From: Pteria penguin
Taxonomy: Eukaryota; Mollusca; Bivalvia; Pterioida; Pteriidae
Assembly: GCA_035048485.1 (NCBI GenBank)
Contig: CM068587.1
Location: 29,468,534 to 29,532,533, forward strand
DNA: 64,000 bases
Direction: 5' to 3'
Shown in pieces: positions 11,293 to 22,539 of the stretch. Position 1 is the stretch's first letter; every line of letters starts with the position of its first letter. The notes under the pieces were generated by a model. The model saw nothing but the letters and a program-made list of their open reading frames with translations, was not told the DNA's origin and searched no databases. Made by a program: the position numbers and the translations under genes.

Positions 11293-11296
11293 TAGC

Positions 11297-11696
11297 CTGA
11301 TTGGCTGATCTGCTGCAGAGAAGAGGGATTATTATTTAAATGTATCAGGGGCTCTGATTGGATGAAATTGTTTGATCGGTCTATGAATAAAGATTGCTTC
11401 TGCTGAAAAATCATGAATTTTAATCTCATTTCGGCAAGGTACAGATTTTATGACCTAAAACTGTGTTGTTCTTTACTTTTGAAATTTGGCAAGTTTTAGG
11501 GGTGACCTCCTTCCAGCAAGGTTTTCTCAAAATTAAGGTGGATTACATATAGTAAACAGGTAAAACTCTGAAGAGGAGGGAATGGTGAATTTTTTTATGT
11601 ATGGGTTATAAAAATTAAGATGTAGAAAATTGTGTAAAACTTGCTGGTGATTTAGCATGGGACCATATTGGAAATGGAATTACCATGCTTTGACAC
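11297..11696 (+). repeat. Dispersed/duplicated repeat B, copy 1
   Basis: This ~400-bp unit runs from GATTGGCTGAT to GGAAATGGAATTACCATGCT and is repeated in the same orientation at 11886-12296 with about 20% divergence. It shows no coding frame and no terminal inverted repeat. Confidence 0.75.
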
Positions 11697-11754
11697 GGAA
11701 ATGGCTAGATCTGAGATATTGAAAGAGGAAGGTAGTAAAGAAATCTATGACATT

Positions 11755-11872
11755 GCAGTGCAAGGACGGTGCATAGCTCGTAACCGAGAGGTCAGGATTC
11801 GGGTCCCGCCAGTGGCAATTTAGTGTCCTGTCCTCCGAGCGAGGTCCCTTACTGCTTAGGGTCAAAGAAAGG
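11755..11872 (+). repeat. SINE family 1 fragment between repeat B copies
   Basis: GCTCGTAACCGAGAGGTCAG, GGTCCCGCCAGTGGCA and GTCCCTTACTGCTTAGGGTC follow the SINE 1 order from anticodon region to central body. The rest is missing. Confidence 0.5.
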
Positions 11873-11885
11873 TAATTAACGAGAG

Positions 11886-12296
11886 CCGTGATTGGCTGAT
11901 GTGGTGTAGGGAGAGAGGGACTACTATTTCAATGTATCGGGAGCTGTGATTGGATGAAATTATTTGATCTATGTATAAATAAAGATTGATTCTGCTGTAA
12001 AATCATGAATTTTTATCTCATTTCGCTAATGTAAAAATTTAATGAGCTAAAAAGGGGTGGTTGTTTACATTTGAATTTTGGCCAATTTTTGGGGGTATCC
12101 CCCTTCCAGCATGATTTTCTCGAAATTAAGGTGGATAACCTATGGTAAACTGTTAAAATTCTGATAGAGGAGGGTCTGACAAACATTTTGATATGTGGAT
12201 TATATATAGCTAAAATGTAGGATGTTGTGTAAATCTTACTGGAAGTTCGGTAATTTAACATGGGACCCTATGGGAAATGGAATTACTATGCTTTGG
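11886..12296 (+). repeat. Dispersed/duplicated repeat B, copy 2
   Basis: It matches 11297-11696 in order and orientation: GTGATTGGCTGATGTGG, CTCATTTCGCTAATG, CCCTTCCAGCATGATTTTCT and GGAAATGGAATTACTATGCT. Confidence 0.75.
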
Positions 12297-13003
12297 CCTT
12301 AGTGTAGGTCCGTTGGATAGGTCTATATTATTGTGTGATGTGTCAGCCAGATGTGGTACAATATATATGAAAGAATCTTGGTGAGGCGTGAAACTAGAAA
12401 CAACAAAATCGTTACGAGATTAAGGGAGAAAACAAGTTTTCGAATATTTGAAAAATAAATAAATTTTGAAAAAGAACAAAAAAAAAAAGATAAAAGCACC
12501 CCTCCCCCCCCAAAAAAAAACCCCCATAGAATACACCATAGAATGTATATTGGCTTACATTATACCTTTGTTTTCTATGCGTTCTTCTTGTATCATGTCT
12601 ACCGGTACATGTAGATCATTTCTACAAATTTTCAATAAAATCACGACCAAACAATTTCAAAAGAAATCAATACGAAATCATGTAATCATGTGAAATTACT
12701 ATGTAAAAATACCCAGTGCCCGACTACGTATTTCATTATAAACATAACTGTGTATATTATGTATATTTTTTAAATATTGATCAGTTTATTTATAACTTTT
12801 CCAATCATTCACATGTAGCAATACAGAGTTTGATTTAATGTTGCACCGCAAGAAGTATCCGTCTGTTAAGTTCTTCGCTGTACATGGGACAACCCTTTAA
12901 TCAAATGTCTTTATTAAGATTAGCATTAATAGGATTACATACATTAACTGACATTGTACTGTATTTGGGACACTTTAAAGGAAATTGTTCTGCTGTCTCT
13001 TGC

Positions 13004-13005
<2 letters not shown>
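12297..13005. other. Unannotated intergenic sequence
   Basis: AT-rich, with A- and C-homopolymer runs near 12478-12525. No supported gene. Confidence 0.5.

Positions 13006-13052
<47 letters not shown>
13006..13052. repeat. (CA)n microsatellite
   Basis: An uninterrupted ACACAC... run of about 22 dinucleotides. Confidence 0.95.
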
Positions 13053-13055
<3 letters not shown>

Positions 13056-13537
13056 TTACAACAAAGATTTGAAAGTGAGTAGATCAATAGTTATATTGTT
13101 TCATCTCTTTGTACTCAATAAATTACCAACGTATATATCATTAACTTGAGGAAATTTCTATCCAGAATTGTAAAATCTAATTGTAACCGAAAAGAGAAAA
13201 CTATTAACAGTAACTCAGAATCTTAATCAGATAAAAGAAAAAATCGAGTACTGTAAAATAATAAACCTTTCATATGAAAGTATCCTGTAGGAAACAGAGA
13301 AAAAACCTTTTTAAACAGTTCTTAATAAAACTTTGAGTTATCTTTCTTTAACTTTGACTTGCATTGAATGTATGTCTCAAAACGCAAAAAATCACGTCTC
13401 ATATGGTGTCAACTTGCTCTTTACACAAGTTTGGTGCATTTATCTACTACTTTACTGCATCTCATAGAACACATTTACTTTAGCTCCGTCTATCTGACCC
13501 TCAGGAAAAGAGACATAGGACGCAATAATTGCATTAT

Positions 13538-13900
13538 CAGCGTAATGTCAGGATCAGAGCGTCACAGGACACCATACTGCATATATCAGCGTAATGTCAG
13601 GATCAGAGCGTCACAGGACACCATACTGCATGTCTCAGCGTAATGTCAGGATCAGAGCGTCACAGGACACCATACTGCATGTCTCAGCGTAATGTCAGGA
13701 TCAGAGCGTCACAGGACACCATACTGCATATATCAGCGTAATGTCAGGATCAGAGCGTCACAGGACACCATACTGCATGTCTCAGCGTAATGTCAGGATC
13801 AGAGCGTCACAGGACACCATACTGCATGTCTCAGCATAATGTCAGGATCAGAGCGTCACAGGACACCATACTGCATGTATCAGCGTAATATCAAGATCAG
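13538..13900. repeat. 49-bp minisatellite, 7 copies plus a partial
   Basis: The unit CAGCGTAATGTCAGGATCAG, AGCGTCACAGGACACCATAC, TGCATGTCT recurs exactly every 49 bp (13538, 13587, 13636, 13685, 13734, 13783, 13832, 13881). Units are almost identical, the main difference being ATGTCT versus ATATAT, which implies recent expansion. The last unit is split at ...GATCAG by the element at 13901, and the continuation CAGAGCGTCA resumes at 14932. Confidence 0.95.
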
Positions 13901-14061
13901 GCGATCGTTTCACAAAAGGTCCGAAGTCGTAGACTTTGTCATAAGACCACCTCTATGACCTGCGACTGTTTTATAAAAAGTTACGACTTATGACCATAAT
14001 AGGCTGTAAATCATGGACTGCCCAGGGGCGACCGTTAGTCGTAAGTCGTAGGTCCTAAAAG

Positions 14062-14176
14062 ATAAATAGCCGGTGCAAAGGTCTAAATTTGTATGCAATG
14101 CTTAATGCAAATGCCATCACCATATAGGTGAAAAAAATCGCGGAGTGACGTAAAACAATAATCAAATAATCAACCT
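14062..14176 (+). repeat. SINE family 1 3' end nested in the Harbinger-like element
   Basis: GGTGCAAAGGTCTAAATTTG, GCCATCACCATATAGGTGAA and GGAGTGACGTAAAACAATAA form a 5'-truncated SINE 1 tail. Its insertion postdates the host element. Confidence 0.75.
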
Positions 14177-14476
14177 TAAATAGAAATGAAATGGATCGTC
14201 GTACATTCGATGTAAGTAAAAGTTGTGTATTACTATTAGTATTATACTCTTACTAGATTTAGGTAAGTGTACATCATACATAATGTGCATTTCATATAAT
14301 TCATTGGATCAGCATGAGTTAAATGCTGACAAAAAAGACAAAAAGGGGAGTATTAATTTGCTGAAAATTGAATTGCCTTTAGTGTTCTATCAATGGATTT
14401 TCTGTGGTGCCTTTGTGTTATTGATAGATGTTCTCTCTTTGCGTTTACAAGTCTTGACTGTGATATGATAGTAATA

Positions 14477-14626
14477 CCTCTCTACAATTTCTCCCCATGC
14501 TTTGTCCTTCCTCTCCATCATCAGGGAAGGGGAAAATTTCTACTTAACGATTTCCCACCTGTCCTTTACACCTTCTACAATTACCATGATTTCTTCCGCA
14601 GTCCAGTTGATCGTCCTGGCTGCCAT
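14477..14626 (-). pseudogene. Decayed Myb/SANT-like DNA-binding domain
   Basis: The minus strand from the ATG at 14626 reads MAARTINWTAEEIMVIVEGV, then KDRWEIVK, an in-frame stop, and KFSPSLMMERKDKAWGEIVE. The N-W-T-x-E-E start and the later K-x-x-A-W-x-x-I are hallmarks of the Myb/SANT-like domain found in proteins that accompany PIF/Harbinger transposases (and in NAIF1-like host proteins). The premature stop and missing C-terminal sequence make it non-functional. Its position inside the element at 13901-14931 supports transposon origin. Confidence 0.65.
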
Positions 14627-14934
14627 TTTTTTTAAATTATCATTATTATCGTCTGTCAAACATTGCATAAGGTTTCGCGCGGTATCCATGAAAAATTCCG
14701 TTTTTCATTACCGGAGAATTCGTTTACGACCTACGACCCGATGTAAGACTTAGGACTTACGACTAGAACACCTTTCGGTCCTAGCTTTAGTCATAAGTTC
14801 TGAAAATTTACGAGGTTAAATGCTGACAAAAAAGACAAAAAGGGGGTATTTATTTGCTGAAAATTGTATTGTGTGTTGCCTTTAGTGTTGTGTCAATGGA
14901 TTTTCTGTGGTGCCTTTTGTAAAACGAACGCCAG

Positions 14935-15825
14935 AGCGTCATTTTGTGTTATTTTAAGAATGAGACGTATTGACGTTAGGCCACCCACAATTTTTCCCGT
15001 AACAGGACACATAATGGCATACAATATACATTTGCGATAGCCCATGTTTCTACTTTTCCTAAGCCTTTATCAAGAGTTATAAGTATGCATATCATGCCAT
15101 CTGATAAAATGTTTCTCTTTTTTTTTTTTTTTCCTTTCTCTCTTTTCTTTCTTTCAGTTTTTCCTTGATACGGCTACAGATGTATCTTTTTTTGACATTT
15201 GATGCATGGAAAATGGCATTTAGATAGGCCAGTACTCTATAGACTACTGCACTACTGAATGATTCATACTCACCTAACGCGCGTGTCTATCAGGTGCGAC
15301 TTTGCCCACGCTACCACGTACAAAAGTGTGACATATCCTATGCTGAAAGCTGTGACGTTGTCTTCGGGGATCAGGATATCATGTCATGATGCACGAGATT
15401 TTACTCGAGATAGACCCGAGAACTGAACAATCGGGGAATGATCAGCAAACACATCGCTATCATGAAACTGTCGATAAAAGAAGTGTGTTGTAGCTCTTGT
15501 AAACTTTTGAATTATTATGACGCTAGGAATATTCAGTCTGCAAATAAGAATATCAGATTGAAAATAGTATAGATGATGCAAAATTAATTTTAATATGTTA
15601 AATGCTGTTTTCTTTCAATCTATTAATTCCTTTTGATATCATAAAACCTTGGGTAGGGATAGATACTATAGCAGATTTTTGACATTATCTAACCTCATCC
15701 TGAGTCAAAAGGATTCCCATTACTGAATAATCCTGACTGATTGACTGACTATTGTTTTTTTGTTTTTTGTTTTGTTTTTTTTTTTTTTTTTTTTTTGGGG
15801 GGGGGGGGGTTTTCACTTCACGATT
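14935..15825. other. Unannotated intergenic sequence
   Basis: Contains poly-pyrimidine tracts at 15115-15155 and T/G homopolymers at 15770-15810. No supported gene. Confidence 0.5.
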
Positions 15826-16046
15826 ATTTCAAATATATAGTGACGGTAACTGCTTGATGCATTGCATAGAAATTAGACCACTGCAATGGTCCCCCCCTCC
15901 CCCCGAAGCAGTGAGGGATCTTTTACGTGTCACACCCACTGTGACACGGGACCTCGGTTTTGACTGTCTCATCCGAAAAACAGAACACCGACCGGTGTGT
16001 CCTGGACGAGCTTAGCACCTCACTCACTGAGCAAAACCGGCTTCCC
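15826..16046 (-). repeat. SINE family 1, minus strand
   Basis: Read on the minus strand it runs from AAGCCGGTTTTGCTCAGTGA (head), CACCGGTCGGTGTTCTG, TCGGATGAGACAGTCAAAAC and AAAGATCCCTCACTGCTTCG to TATATTTGAAATAATCGTGA (tail). An A/T and G homopolymer tract immediately precedes the tail side at 15777-15810. Confidence 0.75.
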
Positions 16047-16344
16047 AATATTAGGTTGTTCAGAAGTAAATATTCTAAGTGCAGCAAAAGTGTCTTTTCA
16101 CTGTCTTTTCTTTTCTAACCCCGTGTGCCATTGCCATGACTTTGGTCAAGTGGAGCTTGAAAAAGATGTTAAAATATCATCTTATTAATGAGCGGTATAG
16201 AAGACATACAACAGTCAGATGAGACGGCCTCTGCGTAATAGCTAGACCAATAAGGAAATCACTGATTGATGATCATATCATATGCTTAAGAAACATTATT
16301 GGATATGTTGTTTTCCCCAAGACAATGCCAATTTAAAAATGTAT

Positions 16345-16849
16345 TGTAACGTGTCGGCGGGTCACCCATCCAGTCACTGCCCGCACTCGATGTTGCTTAA
16401 TTTTGCAACAAAGCTGGGTGAAGATAACCGCAACGCCAGAAAAACTAGCTCACTGGCGAAGGTGTCAACCTCCCTTATATGCCTCCGTCACATTACTCCC
16501 TCTTCAGGGAAGCTTCGAACCGAAAACCGAAGCTTAGGCCTGTGGGTTGCTCTGGACTACCATGTGACCTCTCCTACAGTAGAAATCCTGTCTACTATTG
16601 CAGGAACAATCTGCCCACAACCCAAAATCACTCTGCCCACAGCCCATCCACATATGATGACGAGGAGACCGGTCACTCAGACGCAAAACTCCCACCGCTT
16701 CAACAAATGTGTCAGCAGCTGACTCATTGAGACACTGCCCGCACTCGACTTTGCATAAATTGCAACAAAGCTGGGCGAGGATAACCACATCGCCAGAAAA
16801 GCTAGCTGACAAGCGAGAGTGTGAACCTCGCTTATATGTCTCCGTTACA
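16345..16849. mobile_element. Possible solo LTR with internal duplication
   Basis: It begins TGTAACG and ends CGTTACA, the TG...CA inverted termini common in Gypsy-type LTRs. Two in-order copies of a ~130-bp segment (ACTGCCCGCACTCGA ... GCAACAAAGCTGGG ... CGCCAGAAAA) lie at 16375-16500 and 16734-16850. No matching target-site duplication was found and no internal retroelement genes are present, so the LTR call is tentative. The overlapping 146-codon + ORF is not recognised. Confidence 0.4.
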
Positions 16850-16959
16850 TGATAAGTCTTAAGATGAATATCCACATTTTCATACGGGGTCATTGCTTAT
16901 GACCGTCTACTGCTGTTCAATATACATGTAGATGTTAAACATATGTTTAACCAGTTTCT

Positions 16960-17466
16960 GACTTCAAATCCACGCAGAGACAGTACAGAAAATACGCTTC
17001 AAGTCCACACAGAGATATACTACTAGTACAGAAAATACGCTTCAAGTCCACGCAGAGATTAGCCGCAAGTAGTGGCCCTAAATGAATGATAGGGCCTCAA
17101 TTCCTTACGTTGCGTAAACTTGCATTTTTTATATAACGGAATGGCCGGCACGATTCTACACATTTCGGCATCAAATGGTGCAAATATCTAACATATATAA
17201 ACATAAAGCAAACGATCGGCAATGATTACTTACCCCCGATCTGTCGTCTGAAGGTTCTACACGCATTTTTTCCCAACCTGTTTCAAATTTGCCGGTTTCT
17301 GTGTCAGTCATTCGGTCTCGCGAGATCTCGTTAAAAGAAACCTCACAAAAGGAGGCGGAGCTGACGAAAATATGCTTCAAGTTCACATAGATATATATAC
17401 ATGAGTAGTACAGAAAATATGCTTCAAATGCACGCAGAGATATAGTACATAAAATACGCTTTAACT
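16960..17466. repeat. ~50-bp tandem repeat interrupted by ~290 bp
   Basis: Units with ATACGCTTCAAGTCCACGCAG, AGAGATA and AGTACAGAAA occur at 16960-17072 and again at 17366-17462. The intervening 17073-17365 is different in composition (CG-containing, GCAAGTAGTGGCCC ... GGAGGCGGAGCTGACG) and looks like an insertion. No termini were resolved. Confidence 0.55.
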
Positions 17467-17780
17467 GTGATTACGGAAATTGGAAATATAAAGAGTAAAT
17501 ATCCATTTCCGACCTCATGTATACGTATATTTATAATTTTTTTATGAAAATTTTGTAATAAAATATTCATGCGCATACATAATGTATATTTGATAAGGCA
17601 TTTATTCATGGGACTTAAAACGTGTTAAAAAGTGTTACCAAAACACACCCATATCATTTTATTGTAATAGCAACATGAATAGCATGAGAATAATGTAAAA
17701 CTTTATGATTTATTTTTGTCTGTATCAATTTTTCAACCTCTTTTACTCAGTTTATAAAATTTGTCAATTTTGTCACTACT

Positions 17781-17874
17781 GTCTTTTTCTAACTTTAAAT
17801 TTTTGTTATTTAAAGTGAGCACATGACTATTTGTGCTCACTTTAAATAACAAAAATTTAAAGTTAGAAAAAGAC
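17781..17874. mobile_element. Perfect 43-bp palindrome with 8-nt loop
   Basis: Positions 17781-17823 and 17832-17874 are perfect reverse complements (outer end GTCTTTTTCTAACTTTAAAT, inner end AAGTGAGCACA) around the loop TGACTATT. It could be a minimal foldback MITE. A 43-bp perfect stem would also form a dsRNA hairpin if transcribed. No target-site duplication is obvious. Confidence 0.8.
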
Positions 17875-18430
17875 GCTACGTAATCCATTCCATTGAAATG
17901 TCCTAATACTAGTTGGTAATATGCTATTCACAATACGTTGCTCTAACTCACTGTTGGGAAATACAAGCATGAAATACTTTGAATCTAATTGATTTCACTG
18001 TTAAGCTTCCTTTTCACATAGAATATCTAATACTCTTATAGGTTTTCTGTCGTAAATCAAAGTCTGGTTAATTATTTTGATTGCATTGAATTCGACTTCT
18101 GTACAGTTGAAATTTAGCAAACAAGGAAATTGTTCATTCGTAATTGAGACAACCTAATTGAAATTTAAGTATAGGTAAAACAATGGAAATTTTTATGTGT
18201 ACCCTTTCTCTGATTAATAACAAATAATTGATACATGATAGTTTCAGTTTCACTACCAACAATGATGTGTACATGCATATATTTGACCGACTTCCAAAAT
18301 TGTATTATGTGTCGTGTATTTGGAAAAAAAAATGACAAAATACAGTAAAATATGACAAAAGCGATTGTCATCGATTTAAAACGGTCAAGAATTCTATAAC
18401 GCCAGTTGTGATTAAACACCGACGATTAGT
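17875..18430. other. Unannotated intergenic sequence
   Basis: AT-rich. No feature could be supported. Confidence 0.45.
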
Positions 18431-18812
18431 CAATCTGATTAAAACCATATCTTTATTCCCCTTCTCTATTTGTCCCATTGCGTATAAAGATCTAGCGAAA
18501 CTCCGCAATGGGTCATGTTCTGGTAAATTCTGATTTTCAGCCAATCAGTGGATCGGCTACAAATTACTAGGAATGAAATTAACATCCACAGCGTGCGTGA
18601 CCCACAAGGTAGTTTTTGAATAGTGTTTGTTACATATTGCATCACTATCAAAGCTAGCAGAGTCATTGATTGGCTATGGGAAATAACGGTTTCGGTGACA
18701 GAAACGTCATCAGAGTTCACCAGAACATGACCTCTTACAGAGTTTCGCCAGATATTTATCCGCAATGAGACAAATAGAGAAGCGGAATAAAAATAAGGTT
18801 TTAATCAGATTG
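18431..18812. mobile_element. Repeat family C: 382-bp element with ~60-bp terminal inverted repeats
   Basis: The left end is CAATCTGATTAAAACCATAT then CTTTATTCC...CTCTATTTGTC. The right end is its reverse complement, ...GGTTTTAATCAGATTG, with minor mismatches. The central part (GATTGGCTATGGGAAATAAC, GTTTCGGTGAC, GAGTTCACCAGAACATGACC) recurs at 23434-23590. No coding frame and no certain target-site duplication, so the superfamily is unassigned. Confidence 0.75.
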
Positions 18813-20518
18813 ATGATTTAATCAACCCAGCGCTTTACAAAATAGTATTTTCAACGTCCCGAAATGTAACAGAAAGCTGGACCTTTTTCAAATGAGGGTC
18901 TTTAACAATTCTATATGAACACTCACTGGTTGATGATTCCATTTTCACAAATTTGATATTTATATAGGTACAACTATAGTTTTTGTCGAAAATCATCACT
19001 ATAGGGTACAGTTTTTTCTTGCCAAAACACCATTGTAAACTATAACACGCAATGTGAAGACAAAAGTTGACACGTGTAATAGCTATTTTAAGACTCCGCT
19101 TTAAATAACAGACTTGCACTATTTGGTGAATGTTAATTTCAGCATTTCAGGATTTGGTCTTGTTCTATCACTTTATTATCTAATAAAGCAAGAATGATGG
19201 AATGTAAGGTATATATTTACCTGATAATATGCTCCAAGGATCACTCAGGAGGCTTGGTCTTCTACCATAGATATAATGATGTATACAACAATATTCAGTT
19301 GTAAAAATGGCAACTCTTTCTTGCTTTCCTGCGATAAGTAAATGCGACCAATATTGGTAAGATGGCCCCGTCCATATGTGCTATCAGTACATTGATTTAT
19401 TTTCATCCGCTACCCTTCTTTTCCTTTCAGATTTAAACTTGCGTGATTCAATATTGGCAGAGTTTTTCGGTGTTAACCTTTATTGTCTCATAAATTATAA
19501 AAAGAAAAGACCATAATTAAGTAATATAATTATAATTAATTAATGACAGTATATTTGCGAGTCAAAGTTCTATAACGGTTAGTATATTAGATATCATATT
19601 TGATTTGCACGGTCCAGTGTCGAGTTTCAGATCCAATAACTAGTATTTTTGTTTAAGTCATTTATATCAGAATTCTAAATATATTTCATGATTTTATATT
19701 ATTACACACTAGCCATATATCAAGGCTTCTTGTATAACACAAAGTGGAAATTTGAGGTACAAAGAATCCTCATTCCTCGCGATCGCGTGGGCAAAATCAC
19801 GTTTCCAGGTTCATCCCGATATGTTCAGTGTTATTTTCTAGACGATGTGGGATGTCAAGTGCCATGTAGAAGCGTTGATATGAAACTTCTGAGGTGAAAA
19901 GGACTCAATATCCTGATGCTGTAGTATTCACGTGAAGTGATTACCATAGCTACCACATATATTAAGATCCTGATCGAATGGATGAAAACAAATGGGCAAA
20001 AAGGTGGTGCCCCTAGTTTAAAAATTCTTTCCCTGCGATAAAGATCGACTTCATCAAGTTAATAATAATTAATTTTGTTCAGTTTTATAATCACTTGTGA
20101 GGGTTTAATTTCATCCGAAACAGGCTTGTATGGACCTTATTGAAAATTCTTGATACATTGAACAGAACTGTAGAGATATCAGACTTAACTGTATCAGTAA
20201 AACCCAATAGAATTTAGTAATACAATATGGACGATAAACACGTTTCACTTACCCTCATCAGTGAATAAAAGCCAAACAATTCTTTTAAAAATAAAAGGCC
20301 AGTTAAAAACGTAAAACCAGAAGACGTTCTAAACAGTTAGTTATATCTAAATATACATATATGGTAACTATATCTCATTAGACCCGTCTGTCAATGTCCC
20401 TTATTCCCGTTACAGCACCCAGCATGTAAAACGTTACCAGAGGAGGATATGACTGTCGTAACGTTTATATACTCTATGTGCCGACCAACAGATGGCGCTT
20501 AGTACTTCCTGGCAGTCC
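18813..20518. other. Unannotated intergenic sequence
   Basis: AT-rich. A 69-codon + ORF at 19688-19897 has a somewhat protein-like second half but no recognisable motif or splice signals. It is left unannotated. Confidence 0.45.
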
Positions 20519-20606
20519 CATCCGGAACACGCGAGTCGGTGCTTTATACCACGCAACAGTTTGTGTTCTATTAAAAGAAACCAACTCGTGTGTTCCGGAT
20601 GCTGGC
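20519..20606. repeat. Inverted repeat pair around 50 nt
   Basis: ATCCGGAACACGCGAGT (about 20519-20535) is mirrored by ACTCGTGTGTTCCGGAT (about 20584-20600) with one mismatch. TGGCAGTCCCA occurs as a direct repeat at both edges. This may be a small MITE. Confidence 0.5.
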
Positions 20607-21756
20607 AGTCCCACATCTCATTTCTAACGTTCCATGAATATTTACGGGCTTAGTTTACACTTACTATTGTTGTAATCTTAAGTTTCACTTTATGTATTAT
20701 ATCGACCTAATGTTTAGATATCACATACGAAGTTTGATAAATTAATTATTCTCGTCTGTACCATCTGATTGGTGTTATTGCTGATGAACCACAGGTTCCC
20801 GGAGTCACCTGAAGCCGAGTATTACGGTAAATTGCGTTTGATGTGCTAATTTCAAGCAACAAATTTACAATTTAGAATATCTAAGATATGTAGAAAAGTT
20901 AAAAGTGTGGCTCATTATGCACTATAGAATCTGTCTTTTCATAATTTCATGAATTGTTTGCAGTCTTCACGTATGACGTTTACAATTTGCCAATCCTTTA
21001 AATAATTTTGATAAAGATTTTTGTAATAGCATGTACCGGATTTAGACAAAGCTACATGTCAATCATTATTTTGTGTATGATTCATTATTTGATTTGATCC
21101 ATTTTTGTGTTTACCACTTTTTATTACTTTAGTGGCCCACTAATCATCAATATGTAGTTCTAATCCTGTATAAAGATGATTGGATTTTATGACCTCTCCG
21201 AATTTCAGCAAGTTACGAATATTGCACTTTTTTTGCCTATTTACCACCTATATTTCCAAACATTGGATGCATATTGGTAACTGATCTTCAATCAATTCGT
21301 TCTTACGAAGTAAAAGATTCATTCAAAATTTATAAATCAGAAAGCGATGTTTATTCTGAAATGATACAATATATTACTTCTAACTGAATTTACTCTATGT
21401 ATGATGATATGGTGTATCTTGTTCAATGAATTGCAAATGAAGTGCATAATGGATTGGGGCAGTGCTTCATAGATTACAATGTTATAGTACAGCAAATTGT
21501 CTGCGTTTGTGTTCTCTTGGTGGATTTAAGTATTGTGTAGCAAGTCAACATTCTGTCCCTATAGGTAAGATAGGTGTCATACATTATCACAAACACTAGA
21601 GACAAAGTACAGATTGCTCCGATAAGAGAATAGGCGAAGACGATCATGATGTGGTCTGTAAAAGGTTCGGTACATACCAAGTTTGTAGCTATTATCTATT
21701 TACATGAAACGAACAACTCATACTATTGTCTACGTAACAAATGAAACATCAGAAAT
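20607..21756. other. Unannotated intergenic sequence
   Basis: AT-rich. No supported feature. Confidence 0.45.
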
Positions 21757-21812
21757 GCCCTACTATATGACGTCAGAAATGCCCTATTATATGACGTCAG
21801 AAATGTCCTAAT
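21757..21812. repeat. 24-bp direct repeat carrying two TGACGTCA sites
   Basis: TATATGACGTCAGAAATG occurs twice, 24 bp apart. TGACGTCA is a perfect CRE palindrome. No neighbouring gene is known, so any regulatory role is speculative. Confidence 0.6.
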
Positions 21813-21859
21813 ATACGAAAATTATGGTACCTACCCAGGACGCTCAATCGCCATGATGT

Positions 21860-22215
21860 AAAAAAAGGTCAGAAAGAAGGTCAAAGTCACCAGGTCAAAA
21901 GTCATGTTATCAATTAATAGCTCTGGTCTTAAAGAACCTATGTGTGATGTATCAAAGCCCTATCCCTATGGATTCAAAAATATAGCCACATATAGGTCAC
22001 AAGGTCAAAAGTCATGGCACACTTTGAAAACTCTAGTTACAAGGAACCTATGTGCGAAGTAATATGTTTATACTACTCTTAGCTGCTGAAATATTGCTTC
22101 AACCTGAAACTTAACCATTTTACTTCAACCAGGTTCTTTACCAAAACGTTGACGGACAGACATCCGAACAGACGAAATGATGGACGGACATCACCATTCT
22201 ATAGACCGAAATTGT
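21860..22215 (+). repeat. Dispersed repeat family D (AGGTCA-rich), copy 1
   Basis: It contains repeated CACAAGGTCAAAAGTCATG phrases and ends with GGACAGACATCCGAACAGAC and ATGGACGGACATCACC. The same arrangement (AGGTCA words, then a GACGGACGGACAGA-type end) is seen at 22540-22870. Confidence 0.6.
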
Positions 22216-22539
22216 TTTACACTCTGGCCAAAAACTCTAGCATAGAACGGGGATCTGATAACCTTCTAGTGTGGGATTTGGCAATGTCAAAACTTTTAAT
22301 TACTTTATTTCGCTTTGTCATTCACTTGTGTGTATCCAGACTGCAATGCTTCCATATCAGAAAATTCGATAAAAGGTCTGCAGCAAGTGCACGATTTTTA
22401 TTTCTCCGAATTTTATTCTTTTCTCGCCTCGCAAAAGAGAAATTTACCGTAAGGCCACACCAAATTAATTTCCTGTTGTTTGGATTTCCCTCATCAAAAT
22501 TTGGTAAAAAGTAAAAAAATAAAATAATAAAAACAAGCA

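Larger units (their letters stand above)
13901..14931. mobile_element. PIF/Harbinger-like DNA transposon remnant in the 49-bp array
   Basis: The termini GCGATCGTTTCACAAAAGG (left) and its inverted counterpart CCTTTTGTAAAACGAACGC (right) match at all but two bases. They are flanked by CAG (13898-13900) and CAG (14932-14934). Removing the element and one CAG restores the minisatellite phrase GATCAGAGCGTCA. The subterminal regions repeat the words GTCGTAAGTCGTAGGTCC and ACTTAGGACTTACGAC. An inner segment (14318-14418) duplicates the right terminal region (14816-14922). A 3-bp duplication together with a Myb/SANT-like frame inside points to PIF/Harbinger. No transposase frame survives. Confidence 0.8.

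Noticed and set aside
16282..16893. ORFs of 146 (+) and 119 (-) codons
   Set aside because: They overlap the possible solo LTR and its internal repeat; no recognisable protein family.
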